From positions 62,001-126,000 of the forward strand of contig CAWFZK010000030.1 in the NCBI GenBank assembly GCA_963820315.1: DNA of 64,000 bases. The letters are read 5' to 3'. Under the pieces are notes generated by a model that was not told where the DNA came from, made no database searches, and saw only the letters and a program-made list of their open reading frames with translations. The stretch's first letter is position 1, and the number at the start of each line of letters is the position of its first letter. The stretch is from JACVRW01 sp963820315 (GTDB lineage Bacteria > Actinomycetota > Thermoleophilia > Solirubrobacterales > Thermoleophilaceae). Of the stretch, positions 1 through 8,260 are shown piece by piece. Position numbers and translations under genes: made by a program.

Positions 1-617
1 ACGAGCGCCGCGCGGCGGTCTTCGCCGGAGCGGACGACGCCGCCCTTGCCGACCCGCTCGCGGCCGACCTCGAACTGCGGCTTGATCATCGCGAGGCAGT
101 CGAACACCGGCGCGGCACAGGCGAGCACCGCCGGCAGCACCTTGGTCAGCGAGATGAACGAGACGTCGGCGACGATCAGGTCCGGCGCATAGGGAAGCTC
201 GCCCGGCTGCAGCGAGCGCGCGTTGCGCCGCTCGATTACCGTCACGCGCGGGTCGTTGCGCAGCCGCCAGTGCAGCTCTCCGTAGGCCACGTCGAGCGCG
301 ATCACTGAGCTCGCGCCGCGCTGCAGGAGGCAGTCCGTGAAGCCGCCCGTCGAGGCGCCGACGTCGAGCGCCCTGCGGTCGGCGGGGTCGATCCCGAAGG
401 CGTCGAGTGCGTTGGCGAGCTTGATGCCCCCGCGTGACACGAACGGCGGCGCCGCGGCCACCGCGACGTCCGTGTCGTCGGCCACGAGCTCGCCCGGCTT
501 ATGGGCCGGCCGGCCGGCCACGGTCACGTCTCCAGCCAGCACCGCGGCCGCCGCGCGCGAGCGAGACTCGTACAGGCCGCGATCGGCCAGCAGGCTGTCG
601 AGCCGCCGCTTCGGCAC
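1..617 (-). CDS. tlyA: TlyA family rRNA 2'-O-methyltransferase (partial, 3' end outside window)
   Basis: The protein begins MPKRRLDSLLADRG, an S4 RNA-binding domain, followed by an FtsJ-like methyltransferase domain with SAM motif LDVGASTGGFTDC. RGGIKL, ADVSFISL and IKPQFEVG carry the usual catalytic Lys and Asp residues. In mycobacteria TlyA methylates 16S and 23S rRNA cytidines. The start is GTG at 617; it is the only start because an in-frame TAG lies four codons upstream. The C-terminus runs off the window. tlyA often follows dxs, but here 3 kb of other genes lie between them. Confidence 0.93.
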   Translation of the reverse strand, partial: MPKRRLDSLLADRGLYESRSRAAAAVLAGDVTVAGRPAHKPGELVADDTDVAVAAAPPFVSRGGIKLANALDAFGIDPADRRALDVGASTGGFTDCLLQRGASSVIALDVAYGELHWRLRNDPRVTVIERRNARSLQPGELPYAPDLIVADVSFISLTKVLPAVLACAAPVFDCLAMIKPQFEVGRERVGKGGVVRSGEDRRAAL

Positions 618-693
618 CGCTGCAGACTAACCGCGAGCGCCTGTGTGACCCACGTCACACTACGCGGACCTACCGAGCGTAACCTCGGTCTCG

Positions 694-1053
694 ATGACGG
701 TTCTGAGGCTCATCTCACCCGCTGCACGGGCCGGCCTTTTGGTGGCCGCCGGCATCGGGTTGATCGCGGCGCCCGCCCTGCTCGGGACCGGCTCCGCCGC
801 GCTCATCACCGGGCTCGTGCTCGGCGCCCTGGCGATCGAGCTAGGGGTGGCCGGCACCGCGTCCGAGGGCCGCGGCACGCTCCCGATCTCGGCGCACGCG
901 GTCTACGACCGTGGGCTGGCGCTCGGGCTGTTCCTGGCGGCTGCGATCTTCGGGCTGACGGGCGAGACCGAGGCGGCGCCGGTGTTCGCCGCTGCGGGTG
1001 CGCTCGCTCTCGTCGTGACCTCGATCACGCGCTACAGCGCGACCCCGGCCTAA
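694..1053 (+). CDS. small membrane protein, function unknown
   Basis: 119 residues with about four hydrophobic segments (roughly 12-30, 33-52, 72-88, 96-113) and short polar loops. I recognise no family. It is divergent from tlyA, with 76 bases between the starts, so the two promoters share this gap. A strong terminator follows at 1102-1135. Codon use looks like that of the neighbours. Confidence 0.7.
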   Translation: MTVLRLISPAARAGLLVAAGIGLIAAPALLGTGSAALITGLVLGALAIELGVAGTASEGRGTLPISAHAVYDRGLALGLFLAAAIFGLTGETEAAPVFAAAGALALVVTSITRYSATPA

Positions 1054-1101
1054 GACTTCCTCTCAGAGACGCATCACACATATCGCATCACTCCTCCCTC
1101 A

Positions 1102-1135
1102 GAGGCGGCCCGCGAAAGCGGGTCGTCTCTCTTTT
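1102..1135 (+). terminator. intrinsic terminator after the small membrane protein
   Basis: A 12-bp stem (1102-1113 with 1118-1129, two G-T wobbles) closes a GAAA tetraloop and is followed by TCTTTT. It lies 48 bases after the stop at 1053 and 20 bases beyond the stop of the converging gene at 1156, so it could act in both directions. Confidence 0.85.
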
Positions 1136-1155
1136 GGGGGGGCTTTCGAGCCGAG

Positions 1156-1368
1156 CTAGTCGGCCCTGTTTCGCTCTTCGTCAGCCTCGGCTTCGTGCCG
1201 CCGAGCATCCTCGCGGTGATTCTCGGCGGCCCCGGCGTCCCCGAACAGCTCTGCCGCGTCGGCTGACTCGCGATCGGTCCGGGCGGCACGCTCATGCCTG
1301 GCGGCAGCGCGCTCGTTCTGGCGCCGACGCTTCCTGCGCTCGTCGTCGGGCTCGTCGTCGTCGGCCAT
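1156..1368 (-). CDS. small highly charged protein, function unknown
   Basis: 70 residues, made almost entirely of Asp, Glu, Arg and Ala (MADDDEPDDERRKRRRQNER at the start) with no hydrophobic core. It would be a long charged helix or disordered. The start is ATG at 1368; longer readings in this frame run into low-complexity Ser/Arg sequence and are not credible. It lies downstream of the DUF427 gene on the same strand (31-base gap). Coding status is plausible but unproven. Confidence 0.5.
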   Translation of the reverse strand: MADDDEPDDERRKRRRQNERAAARHERAARTDRESADAAELFGDAGAAENHREDARRHEAEADEERNRAD

Positions 1369-1399
1369 TCGACAGAGCCTAGCCCTCCTTGGCAGTGGC

Positions 1400-2212
1400 C
1401 TAGACGCCGAACTCGTCCTGGAGCGCCTCTGAGATCTCTCCGCCGGGGCGCCCACGGCGCTCGCCGTCGACGAAGACGTCCACCTGCTCGTCCCAGAAGG
1501 CGACCAGGCCCTTGATCGAGACGGCGTCGGGGAGCGGCTCGGCATAGGTCCAGCCGATGTCCTCGAGGACGCGCCCGCCGGCCTCGAGCGACCAGTAGGA
1601 GGCGTGACCCTTGTATGGGCAGTAGCTGCGGGAGTCGGTCGGCCGCAGCTCGGCGCGGACGTCCTCGCGCGGGACGTAGAAGCGCGTCGGCAGCTGGGTC
1701 TCGAACAACAGCCGGGCGTCGGTCGTCTCAGCCACCAGCTCGCCGTCGACCTCGATCCGGATGGGTCGCGAGGTCCGGCGAACGTCGACGCGGTGGAACG
1801 GGTCGCGCGGATGCCCGATCACGCGCTCGTCCTCCTCGTACCAATCGAAGGCGTCGAAGTCGACCGCGATGTAGCCGGCGAGGTCGTCGTCCGCCAGGCG
1901 GAAGGCCGCACCGACGCGGTCGCCGACCGTCTGCGGCTCGCCCTCGGCGGTGTGCACCGCGAACGGGATTCCCGGGTGCAGCACTCCTTCGGCGTGGCCG
2001 TTGGTCGCGGGCGCCGCCGTGAGCTCGCCCTCTATGTCCTCGGCCGGGACGGCGTAGGACGGACACACGCGCCGCGGCTCCCAGAGAAGCACCGCGCGCG
2101 TGCTGTCGACGACGGTGTCCGCGCCGAGCTTCGCCCGCACGCGCCGCTCGATCGGCTCATGCCGGAGCAGGCCGCGGGCCTCGCTGAAAAGGTCTTTCAT
2201 CCTCGTGCTCAT
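1400..2212 (-). CDS. protein with two DUF427 domains
   Basis: About 270 residues with two copies of the DUF427 fold (roughly 15-115 and 135-235). The second has the typical FYVPREDV and SYCPYKGHASYWS stretches, including Cys and His residues common in the family; the first has CPSYAVP. The biochemical role is unknown. I chose ATG 2212 (MSTRMKDLFSEAR). The reading can be extended to 2278, but that would overlap the start of the divergent osmC-like gene. Confidence 0.8.
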   Translation of the reverse strand: MSTRMKDLFSEARGLLRHEPIERRVRAKLGADTVVDSTRAVLLWEPRRVCPSYAVPAEDIEGELTAAPATNGHAEGVLHPGIPFAVHTAEGEPQTVGDRVGAAFRLADDDLAGYIAVDFDAFDWYEEDERVIGHPRDPFHRVDVRRTSRPIRIEVDGELVAETTDARLLFETQLPTRFYVPREDVRAELRPTDSRSYCPYKGHASYWSLEAGGRVLEDIGWTYAEPLPDAVSIKGLVAFWDEQVDVFVDGERRGRPGGEISEALQDEFGV

Positions 2213-2276
2213 CCGAAGGAAGACGTTACGCACCCCGGCTCTATTCCCCAAGCCTCTACGTAGACTCAGCGGCTTC

Positions 2277-2745
2277 ATGGACGAGCACCGTTACGAGGCC
2301 CGCCTGCGCTGGACCGGATCGACCGGTCTCGGCTGGGACCACTACGACCGCGAGCACACCGCCACGGCCCCTCCGGCCGAGCAGGAGGTGCGCCTGACGA
2401 CCGGCGAGTCGCAGGGCGACCCGGCCGTCCTCAACCCTGAGCAGCTTGTCGTGATGGCAGCGTCGTCCTGCCAGATGCTCTTCTTCCTCCACCTTGCAAG
2501 CAAGGCGCGCATCGACGTGGTCGAGTATCAGGACGACGCCGAGCGGCGTGATGCCTCTCGACGATCCGCCGGTGCGGCTGACCCGGATCACGCTGCGGCC
2601 ACGTATCGTGATCGCCGGCGAGGCGAGCGAGGAGCGGGTCAGGAAGCTGGTCGAGAAGGCGCACGAGTACTGCTACATCGCCAACAGCCTGAACGGCGAG
2701 GTGGCGCTCGAGCCGCGCGTCGAGTTCGCGCAGGTGAGCCGATGA
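2277..2745 (+). CDS. OsmC family peroxiredoxin-like protein, broken by a frameshift near 2544
   Basis: The N-terminal part (MDEHRYEARLRWTGSTG, later NPEQLVVMAASSCQMLFFLH with the conserved Cys) is in one frame. The C-terminal part (GVMPLDDPPVRLTRITLRP to VEFAQVSR) is one frame over. Removing one C near 2544 (GAG-C-GGC-GTG-ATG) restores a continuous protein of about 155 residues. OsmC/Ohr proteins reduce organic hydroperoxides with paired Cys residues; only the one in SSCQM is obvious here. Without the repair the first frame runs on in frame through the next gene. Its stop overlaps the M42 gene (ATGA). Confidence 0.8.
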
Positions 2746-3806
2746 GCGCGGCACCGGAGGTCCTCGAGCGGCTGCTCACGACACCCGGCGCCCCGGGCCA
2801 GGAGGGCGCCGCCGTCGCGGTCTGGCGTGAGGCCGCCGAGGAGTTCGCCTCCTCGGTGACGGTCGACGCCATGGGCACGCCCGTCGCGCGCGTGGACGGC
2901 CGCGGCGAGCACCCGCTGCTCGCGGTGGTCGGACACATCGACGAGATCGCGGTGCTCGTCAGCCACGTGTCCAAGGAGGGCCAGCTCAAGGTCGTCTCGT
3001 CCGGCGGCTGGGACGCGCAGATCTTGGTGGGCCAGCGCGTCGAGGTGCTGACGGCGGATGGCCCGGTGCCGGGCGTCTGCGGTCGCAAGCCGATCCATCT
3101 GCTCGAGGGCGAGGAGCGCAAGAAGGCGGTCGAGCTGAAGGGGCTCCATATCGACATAGGCGCGAAGGACCGCGACGAGGCGCTCGAGCGCGTGCGCCTC
3201 GGCGATCCGGTCGTGATCGCCACGCAGCCCGTCGACCTATTCGCCGGGCGGCTCGCCTCGCGGGCGCTCGACAACCGCCTCGGCGTCTACGTCGCGCTCG
3301 AGGTGGCGCGGCGCGTGGCGGAGGCGGGCGGCGGCGCCGGTCCGGTGGCGGGCGTGGCCGCGGTTCAGGAGGAGATCGGCGCGCACGGCGCCCGCGCGAT
3401 GGCCTACGGGCTCGAGCCGGACGTCGCGATAGTCGTCGACGTGACGCACGCCACCGACGTCCCGGGTGTCGAGGCGGGGCAGCTCGGCGACCACGGCCTC
3501 GGCGAGGGGCCGGTGCTGACCCGCGGCGCGATCGTGAGCGCGCGCGTCAACCAGCTGCTGGACGAGGCAGCCGAGGCAGAGGGGATCGCGATCACGACCG
3601 AGGTCTCGGGGCGCGCGACCCACACCGACGCGGACTCGATCCACCTGAGCCGCGCGGGCGTGCCGACGGCGATCCTGTCGATCCCGCTGCGCTACATGCA
3701 CTCACCCGTCGAGGTCGTCGAGCTCGCGGACGTCGAGGCGACGATCGCGCTGATCACGGCCTTCGCGCTCAGACTCGAGCCGGATACGAGCCTGGCGCGC
3801 TGGTAG
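2742..3806 (+). CDS. M42 family metallopeptidase (tetrahedral aminopeptidase-like)
   Basis: 354 residues. Metal-site signatures of M42/M20-type aminopeptidases are visible: VVGHIDEIAVLV near 60, SRALDNRLGVYVALE near 180 with the bridging Asp, AVQEEIGAHGA near 210 with the catalytic Glu pair, VVDVTHATDVP, and the C-terminal MHSPVEV His. The family forms cytosolic dodecamers that trim peptides. The ATG overlaps the osmC-like stop (ATGA), so the two are probably co-transcribed. It ends one base before the convergent dxs stop. Confidence 0.9.
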   Translation: MSAAPEVLERLLTTPGAPGQEGAAVAVWREAAEEFASSVTVDAMGTPVARVDGRGEHPLLAVVGHIDEIAVLVSHVSKEGQLKVVSSGGWDAQILVGQRVEVLTADGPVPGVCGRKPIHLLEGEERKKAVELKGLHIDIGAKDRDEALERVRLGDPVVIATQPVDLFAGRLASRALDNRLGVYVALEVARRVAEAGGGAGPVAGVAAVQEEIGAHGARAMAYGLEPDVAIVVDVTHATDVPGVEAGQLGDHGLGEGPVLTRGAIVSARVNQLLDEAAEAEGIAITTEVSGRATHTDADSIHLSRAGVPTAILSIPLRYMHSPVEVVELADVEATIALITAFALRLEPDTSLARW

Positions 3807-5747
3807 TCAGGCCAGGCTCGGCTCGAGCACGGCCTGCGCGACGCGGTCGGCGACCGCCTCGGGTGTCAGGCCGACCTCGGCGCGCAGCAGCGCGGGCTTG
3901 CCGTGCGTGACATAGGCGTCGGGCAGTCCGACGCGCAGCACTCGCGTCGCCCCCAGCTGGTCGCTATCCGCGAGGTGCTCGAGGACCGCGGAGCCGAATC
4001 CTCCGGAGAGCACGTTCTCCTCGACCGTCACGAGCAGGTCGTGCTCGGCGGCGAGCCGCTCCACGAGCTCGGCGTCGAGCGGCTTCGCGAAGCGGGCGTC
4101 CGCCACGGTCGGATCGACGCCGTGGCCGTCCGCGAGCAGGTCCGCCGCGCCGAGCGCGACGCTCACGCCGTAGCCGTAGCCGAGGAAGGCGACTCGCTCG
4201 CCCTCGCGCAGCAGCTCGCCGCGGCCGATCTCGATCTGCTTCGGCCTGAGCGGCAGCGGGACGCCCTCGGCCTCGCCGCGCGGGTAGCGCATCGCCACCG
4301 GGCCGTCGTCGTGGCGCAGCGCCGTGTGCAGCATGTGGACGAGCAGCGCCTCGTCGCGCGGCGCCATCAGCACAATGTTCGGCAGGCAGCGCAGGAACGA
4401 GATGTCGAAGGCGCCGTGGTGGGTCGGGCCGTCGTCGCCGACGAGCCCGGCGCGGTCCATCGCGAACACGACGTTCAGGTTCTGAAGGCAGACGTCGTGG
4501 ACGATCTGGTCGTAGCCGCGCTGGAGGAAGGTCGAGTAGATCGCGGCGACCGGCTTCGCGCCCTGGAGCGCAAGCCCCGCCGCGAACAGCACCGCGTGCT
4601 GCTCGGCGATGCCCACGTCGTAGTAGCGCTCGGGCAGGGCGTCCTGCAGCAGGTTCAGGCCCGTGCCGGAGTTCATCGCCGCGGTGATGCCGAGCACGCG
4701 CTCGTCGCGGCGCGCCTCCTTGACGAGCGCCTCGCCGAACACCTGCGTGTACTGGGGCGGCTTCGGCGCCGCCGCCGACGTGCCGTTCGGCTTCTTGGGC
4801 GCAGCGAGGCCGTTGACGATCGAGCCGGGCTTGGCGGCGTGCCACTTCTCCATGCCCTCGAGCCCGCCCTCCTCGGCGGGGACGAAGCCCTTGCCCTTCA
4901 CCGTCTTGCAGTGCACGACCACCGGGCGGTCCGCCTGGAGCGCCTCGCCGATCGCCTGGCGCAGCGCCTTGACGTCGTGACCGTCGACGACGCCCACGTA
5001 GGCGAGGTCGAGCTCCTCGAAGAAGAGCCCCGGCGCCCAGTAGGCCTTGAGCGACTCCTTCAAGATCGGGCCGAAGCGCTCGATCTTGCTGCCGATGCCT
5101 GCCGGCAGCCTCGTGAGCGTCTCCTCGGCGTCCTCGCGCGCGTGGTACAGCTTCGGATTCAGGCGCATGCGGTTGAAGAGCCGCGAGAGCGCGCCGACGT
5201 TGGGCGCGATCGACATGCCGTTGTCGTTGACGACGATCACGATCGGCATGTCCAAGCCGCCCGCGTTGAGGAGCGCCTCGAACGAGACGCCGCCGGTGAG
5301 GGCGCCGTCGCCGATGACGGCGACGACCTTGCCGTCGTCGCCGACTCCGCGCCGCATCGCCTCCTTGAGGCCGACCGCATAGGACACCGAGGTAGAGGCG
5401 TGGCCCGCGCCCATGATGTCGTGCTCTGACTCGTGGATCGCGCAGAAGGGCGCGAGCCCCTCGTACTTGCGGATCGTGCCGAGCTGGTCGCGGCGGCCGG
5501 TGAGCACCTTGTGCGGGTAGGCCTGGTGGCCGACGTCCCAGAGGATCTTGTCGCGCGGCGAGTCGAGCAGCGAGTGCAGCGCGACGGCTATCTCGCAGGC
5601 GCCCAGGTTGGCGCCGAAATGGCCGCCGATCTCGCCGATCGTCTCGATGATCAGGTCGCGGACCTCCTGGGCAACCTGCTGCAGCTGCTCATCCGAGAGG
5701 CCCTTCAGGTCGGCCGGGCCGTCGATCTTGTCGAGAAGCGTCGTCAT
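3807..5747 (-). CDS. dxs: 1-deoxy-D-xylulose-5-phosphate synthase
   Basis: 646 residues, the usual length. It joins pyruvate and glyceraldehyde-3-phosphate with thiamine diphosphate, the first step of the MEP isoprenoid pathway. Visible features are GDGALTGGVSFEALLNAGG and VVNDNGMSIAPNVG (ThDP and metal site), the pyrimidine-binding domain with GIAEQHAVLFAAGLA, and a C-terminal transketolase domain with YPRGEAEGV. It overlaps the upstream polyprenyl synthase by 4 bases, so both halves of isoprenoid precursor synthesis are coupled. Confidence 0.98.
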   Translation of the reverse strand: MTTLLDKIDGPADLKGLSDEQLQQVAQEVRDLIIETIGEIGGHFGANLGACEIAVALHSLLDSPRDKILWDVGHQAYPHKVLTGRRDQLGTIRKYEGLAPFCAIHESEHDIMGAGHASTSVSYAVGLKEAMRRGVGDDGKVVAVIGDGALTGGVSFEALLNAGGLDMPIVIVVNDNGMSIAPNVGALSRLFNRMRLNPKLYHAREDAEETLTRLPAGIGSKIERFGPILKESLKAYWAPGLFFEELDLAYVGVVDGHDVKALRQAIGEALQADRPVVVHCKTVKGKGFVPAEEGGLEGMEKWHAAKPGSIVNGLAAPKKPNGTSAAAPKPPQYTQVFGEALVKEARRDERVLGITAAMNSGTGLNLLQDALPERYYDVGIAEQHAVLFAAGLALQGAKPVAAIYSTFLQRGYDQIVHDVCLQNLNVVFAMDRAGLVGDDGPTHHGAFDISFLRCLPNIVLMAPRDEALLVHMLHTALRHDDGPVAMRYPRGEAEGVPLPLRPKQIEIGRGELLREGERVAFLGYGYGVSVALGAADLLADGHGVDPTVADARFAKPLDAELVERLAAEHDLLVTVEENVLSGGFGSAVLEHLADSDQLGATRVLRVGLPDAYVTHGKPALLRAEVGLTPEAVADRVAQAVLEPSLA

Positions 5748-6622
5748 GTCGTGCGGGTGAGGATGTAGTCGGCGATTCCGGCGAGGCGCTGCGTTGCGCC
5801 CGTGGCCTCCGCGAGCGCCGCCTGTGCCTTTGCGTGCGACTCCCGGGCCAGCTCGCGGGCCCGCTCCAGTCCGAAGACGCTCACGTAGGTGGCCTTCCCA
5901 TGGCGCTCATCGGAGCCCTGCGGCTTCCCGATCTCGGCCTCGTCCCCGGTCACGTCGAGGATGTCGTCGACGATCTGGAAGACGACGCCAAGCTCAGCCG
6001 CAAAGCGCCGGTAGGGGATTGTGGCAGGTCCATCCATCCCTTCCAGTGCCAGTACCGAACCCACCGAGGCCGCAATCAGGGCCCCGGTCTTCAGCTCGTG
6101 GAGGTGGCGCAGCTCGACCGACTCGTGTCCCGCGACGTCGAGGTACTGGCCTCCGACCATTCCCTCGACCCCGGCCGCGGAGACGAGCTCGCGCAGCGCC
6201 GCCAGAACGTTCGCCGGGTCGCCGGCCTGTTCGGTCAGCGCGAGTCGCAGCGCTTCGGCGAACAGCCCGTCGCCCGCGAGGATCGCCACGTCCTCCCCGT
6301 AGGCGACGTGACAGGTCGGCTTGCCGCGACGCAGCTCGTCGTCGTCCATCGCCGGCAGGTCGTCGTGGATGAGCGAGTAGGTGTGGATCATCTCGATGGC
6401 CGCGGCAAGGGGCAGGATCTCTGTGGGGTCGCGCCCGAGCGCCTCGGCCGTAGCCAGCGCGAGCACGGGCCGGATGCGCTTGCCGCCGGCCAGCAGCGAG
6501 TAGCGCATGGCCTCGTCGAGCCGCGCCGTGCCGGGCTCGCGTGCAAAGCGCAGGCCGTCGAGGTAGTCGTCCACCCGGTGCTGCAGGTCGAGCGGGTAGG
6601 CCGGCGCTCCGACGGAGCTCAA
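5744..6622 (-). CDS. ispA: polyprenyl (farnesyl/geranylgeranyl-type) diphosphate synthase
   Basis: 292 residues. Both Asp-rich motifs are present: HDDLPAMDDDELRRG (first, about 93-106) and FQIVDDILDVTGD (second, about 215-227), with GGKRIRP near 46 and LKTGALI before the second motif. It condenses IPP with allylic diphosphates; the chain length cannot be fixed from sequence. It sits between xseB and dxs with 4-base overlaps on both sides, the widespread xseB-ispA-dxs arrangement. Confidence 0.95.
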   Translation of the reverse strand: MSSVGAPAYPLDLQHRVDDYLDGLRFAREPGTARLDEAMRYSLLAGGKRIRPVLALATAEALGRDPTEILPLAAAIEMIHTYSLIHDDLPAMDDDELRRGKPTCHVAYGEDVAILAGDGLFAEALRLALTEQAGDPANVLAALRELVSAAGVEGMVGGQYLDVAGHESVELRHLHELKTGALIAASVGSVLALEGMDGPATIPYRRFAAELGVVFQIVDDILDVTGDEAEIGKPQGSDERHGKATYVSVFGLERARELARESHAKAQAALAEATGATQRLAGIADYILTRTT

Positions 6623-6819
6623 AGAAGGCGCTCCTGGCCCTCCGCCTCGCCGGCGACACGCGCGCGCGTGTCGATCTCGGCGCCCAGCCGGCCGGCGAGC
6701 TCGGCGCAGCGCTCGACGAGCGTGGCCGCCTCGTCCTGCTCGAGCGAGCCCGAGCGCAACCGGTCCGCGACGGCCTCGAGCTCCTCAGCGAGCGCGGTGA
6801 CCGAGTCGGGCTCGGCCAT
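6619..6819 (-). CDS. xseB: exodeoxyribonuclease VII small subunit
   Basis: 66 residues beginning MAEPDSVTALAEELEAVADR with the typical two-helix pattern and LVERCAELAGRLGAEID. XseB binds the large subunit XseA to form the single-strand exonuclease. xseA is not in this window, which is unusual because the two are often adjacent. The ATG overlaps the nusB stop by one base (TGATG), and its stop overlaps ispA. Confidence 0.88.
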   Translation of the reverse strand: MAEPDSVTALAEELEAVADRLRSGSLEQDEAATLVERCAELAGRLGAEIDTRARVAGEAEGQERLL

Positions 6820-7202
6820 CAGCGCGCCGCTTCCTGGCGCGCGACCGTGCCGAGGATCCCGTTCAGGAAGCCGGGCGCCTCCAAGGAGCAGAGCTCCTTC
6901 GCTGCCTCAACGGCCTCGTCGATCGCGACTTCGGCCGGCACGTCCGGCCGGCCCTTCAGCTCGTGCAGAGCCACGCGCAGGATGTTCCTCTCGACGGGCG
7001 CGATCCGGTCGAGCGTCCAGCCCGAAGAGTGGGTCGCGATCAGCTCGTCGAGCTCGGCCTGGTCCGCGAGCACGCCCTCGACGAGCTCGCGCGTGAAGGG
7101 CGTCGCGTTGCGATCGAGCAGGTCGAGCGCGGGCCTGCCGGTCACGTCCGCCTGGTAGAGCGCCACGACCGCGGCCCTCCGCTGCTCGCTGCGGCGCGCC
7201 AC
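6819..7202 (-). CDS. nusB: transcription antitermination factor NusB
   Basis: 127 residues from GTG at 7202 (VARRSEQRRAAVVALYQADV). The all-helical NusB fold is recognisable from FTRELVEGVLADQAELDELI, RIAPVERNILRVALHEL and VAIDEAVEAAKELCS. NusB with S10 binds boxA in rRNA leaders. The frame stays open to 7457 but that extension is low-complexity and overlaps efp. The gap to the efp stop is 2 bases, so efp and nusB are one transcript. Confidence 0.95.
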   Translation of the reverse strand: MARRSEQRRAAVVALYQADVTGRPALDLLDRNATPFTRELVEGVLADQAELDELIATHSSGWTLDRIAPVERNILRVALHELKGRPDVPAEVAIDEAVEAAKELCSLEAPGFLNGILGTVARQEAAR

Positions 7203-7204
7203 GT

Positions 7205-7765
7205 CTAGGCGCGCGAGACGTACTCGCCCGAGCGGGTGTCCACCCGGACTCGGTCGCCGACGTTGACGAACAACGGCACCCGCACGACGACGCCGGACTC
7301 GAGCGTCGCCGGCTTGTCGCCGCCACCGGAGGCCGTATCGCCCCGGAGCCCCGGATCTGTCTCCGCGACCGCCAGCTCGACCGCGCTCGGCACCTGGACG
7401 TCGGAGGGGGCCTCGTCGACGTAGAGCACGTCGACCTCCTCGTTCGGAACCACCCACTGGAGCGACTCCTTGACCGATTCCTCGGGCACCGCCATCTGCT
7501 CGTAGCTCTGGACGTCCATGAAATGAGCGTCCGTGCCGTCCGAGTACAGGAACGTCATCTTGCGCGACTCGGTGCGGACCGGCCGGAACTTCTCGCCGGC
7601 GCGGAAGGTCCTGTCGATGACGGCGCCGTCGTCGACGCGCTTCAGCTTCGTGCGGACGAACGCGCCGCCCTTGCCGGGCTTCACGTGCTGGAACTCGACG
7701 ATGCGAAAGACCTTGCCGTCGATCTCGACGTGCATGCCGTTCTTGAACTGGTTGGTGCCGACCAC
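7205..7765 (-). CDS. efp: elongation factor P
   Basis: 186 residues. It has three beta-barrel domains and the conserved tip loop HVKPGKGGAFVRTKL with Lys at about position 32, the residue modified in other bacteria, then the C-terminal VVVRVPLFVNVGDRVRVDTRSGEYVSRA. EF-P relieves ribosome stalling at polyproline. GTG 7765 gives the normal length. No Shine-Dalgarno sequence is visible before it, so a leaderless start is possible. Confidence 0.96.
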   Translation of the reverse strand: MVGTNQFKNGMHVEIDGKVFRIVEFQHVKPGKGGAFVRTKLKRVDDGAVIDRTFRAGEKFRPVRTESRKMTFLYSDGTDAHFMDVQSYEQMAVPEESVKESLQWVVPNEEVDVLYVDEAPSDVQVPSAVELAVAETDPGLRGDTASGGGDKPATLESGVVVRVPLFVNVGDRVRVDTRSGEYVSRA

Positions 7766-7816
7766 GGCGACAGAGGTTAGTCGGGCGCCGCGACTCAGCG
7801 CTGGCAGACTTGCCAC

Positions 7817-8260
7817 ATGTCGGCGCATCGCCAGCACGCTCACCTGGAGGCTCCGCTCGAAGCGGTCTGGGGCCTGGTCGGCACGCCGAGGCGGTACCCG
7901 GAGTGGTGGCCGCGGGTGATCGAGGTGCACGGGGAGCGCTTCGAGGAGGGCGACGAGTACGTGCAGGTGACGAAGGAGCTGATCGGCACGGCCGAGACGA
8001 GCTTCCTGCTCGACCGCCGCGACGATCTGCGCGAGATCCGGATGAGCTGCCAGCTCACCGGCATGTACGCCCACTGGTTCCTCACGCCTGCTCAGGGCGG
8101 CACGTTCGTGGAGCTGGAGATGGGGATGCAACCGCGCCGTGTCGGCGACCGGGTCATGGACCGGGCCGTCGGCGGCATCTACTTCCGCCGCTGGGCGAAC
8201 CAGTCGCTCGATGCGCTGCGCGAGGCGGCTAGCCCGGCTTCTGCGCAGACCCGAGCTTGA
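7817..8260 (+). CDS. SRPBCC (START-like) family protein
   Basis: 147 residues with the START/Bet v1-like pattern: an N-terminal strand followed by APLEAVWGLVGTPRRYPEWWP, a central beta sheet and a C-terminal amphipathic helix with FRRWANQSLDALREA. Proteins of this type bind hydrophobic ligands; the ligand is unknown. It is divergent from efp (51-base gap). Its last 32 bases overlap, tail to tail, the methyltransferase on the other strand. Confidence 0.8.
   Translation: MSAHRQHAHLEAPLEAVWGLVGTPRRYPEWWPRVIEVHGERFEEGDEYVQVTKELIGTAETSFLLDRRDDLREIRMSCQLTGMYAHWFLTPAQGGTFVELEMGMQPRRVGDRVMDRAVGGIYFRRWANQSLDALREAASPASAQTRA

Noticed and set aside
2205..2220. 13-base match to the pilC-border repeat
   Set aside because: Lies at the start of the DUF427 gene and is probably coincidence.
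3903..5429. Long plus-strand open frame of 508 codons
   Set aside because: Antisense to dxs with biased composition and no motif.
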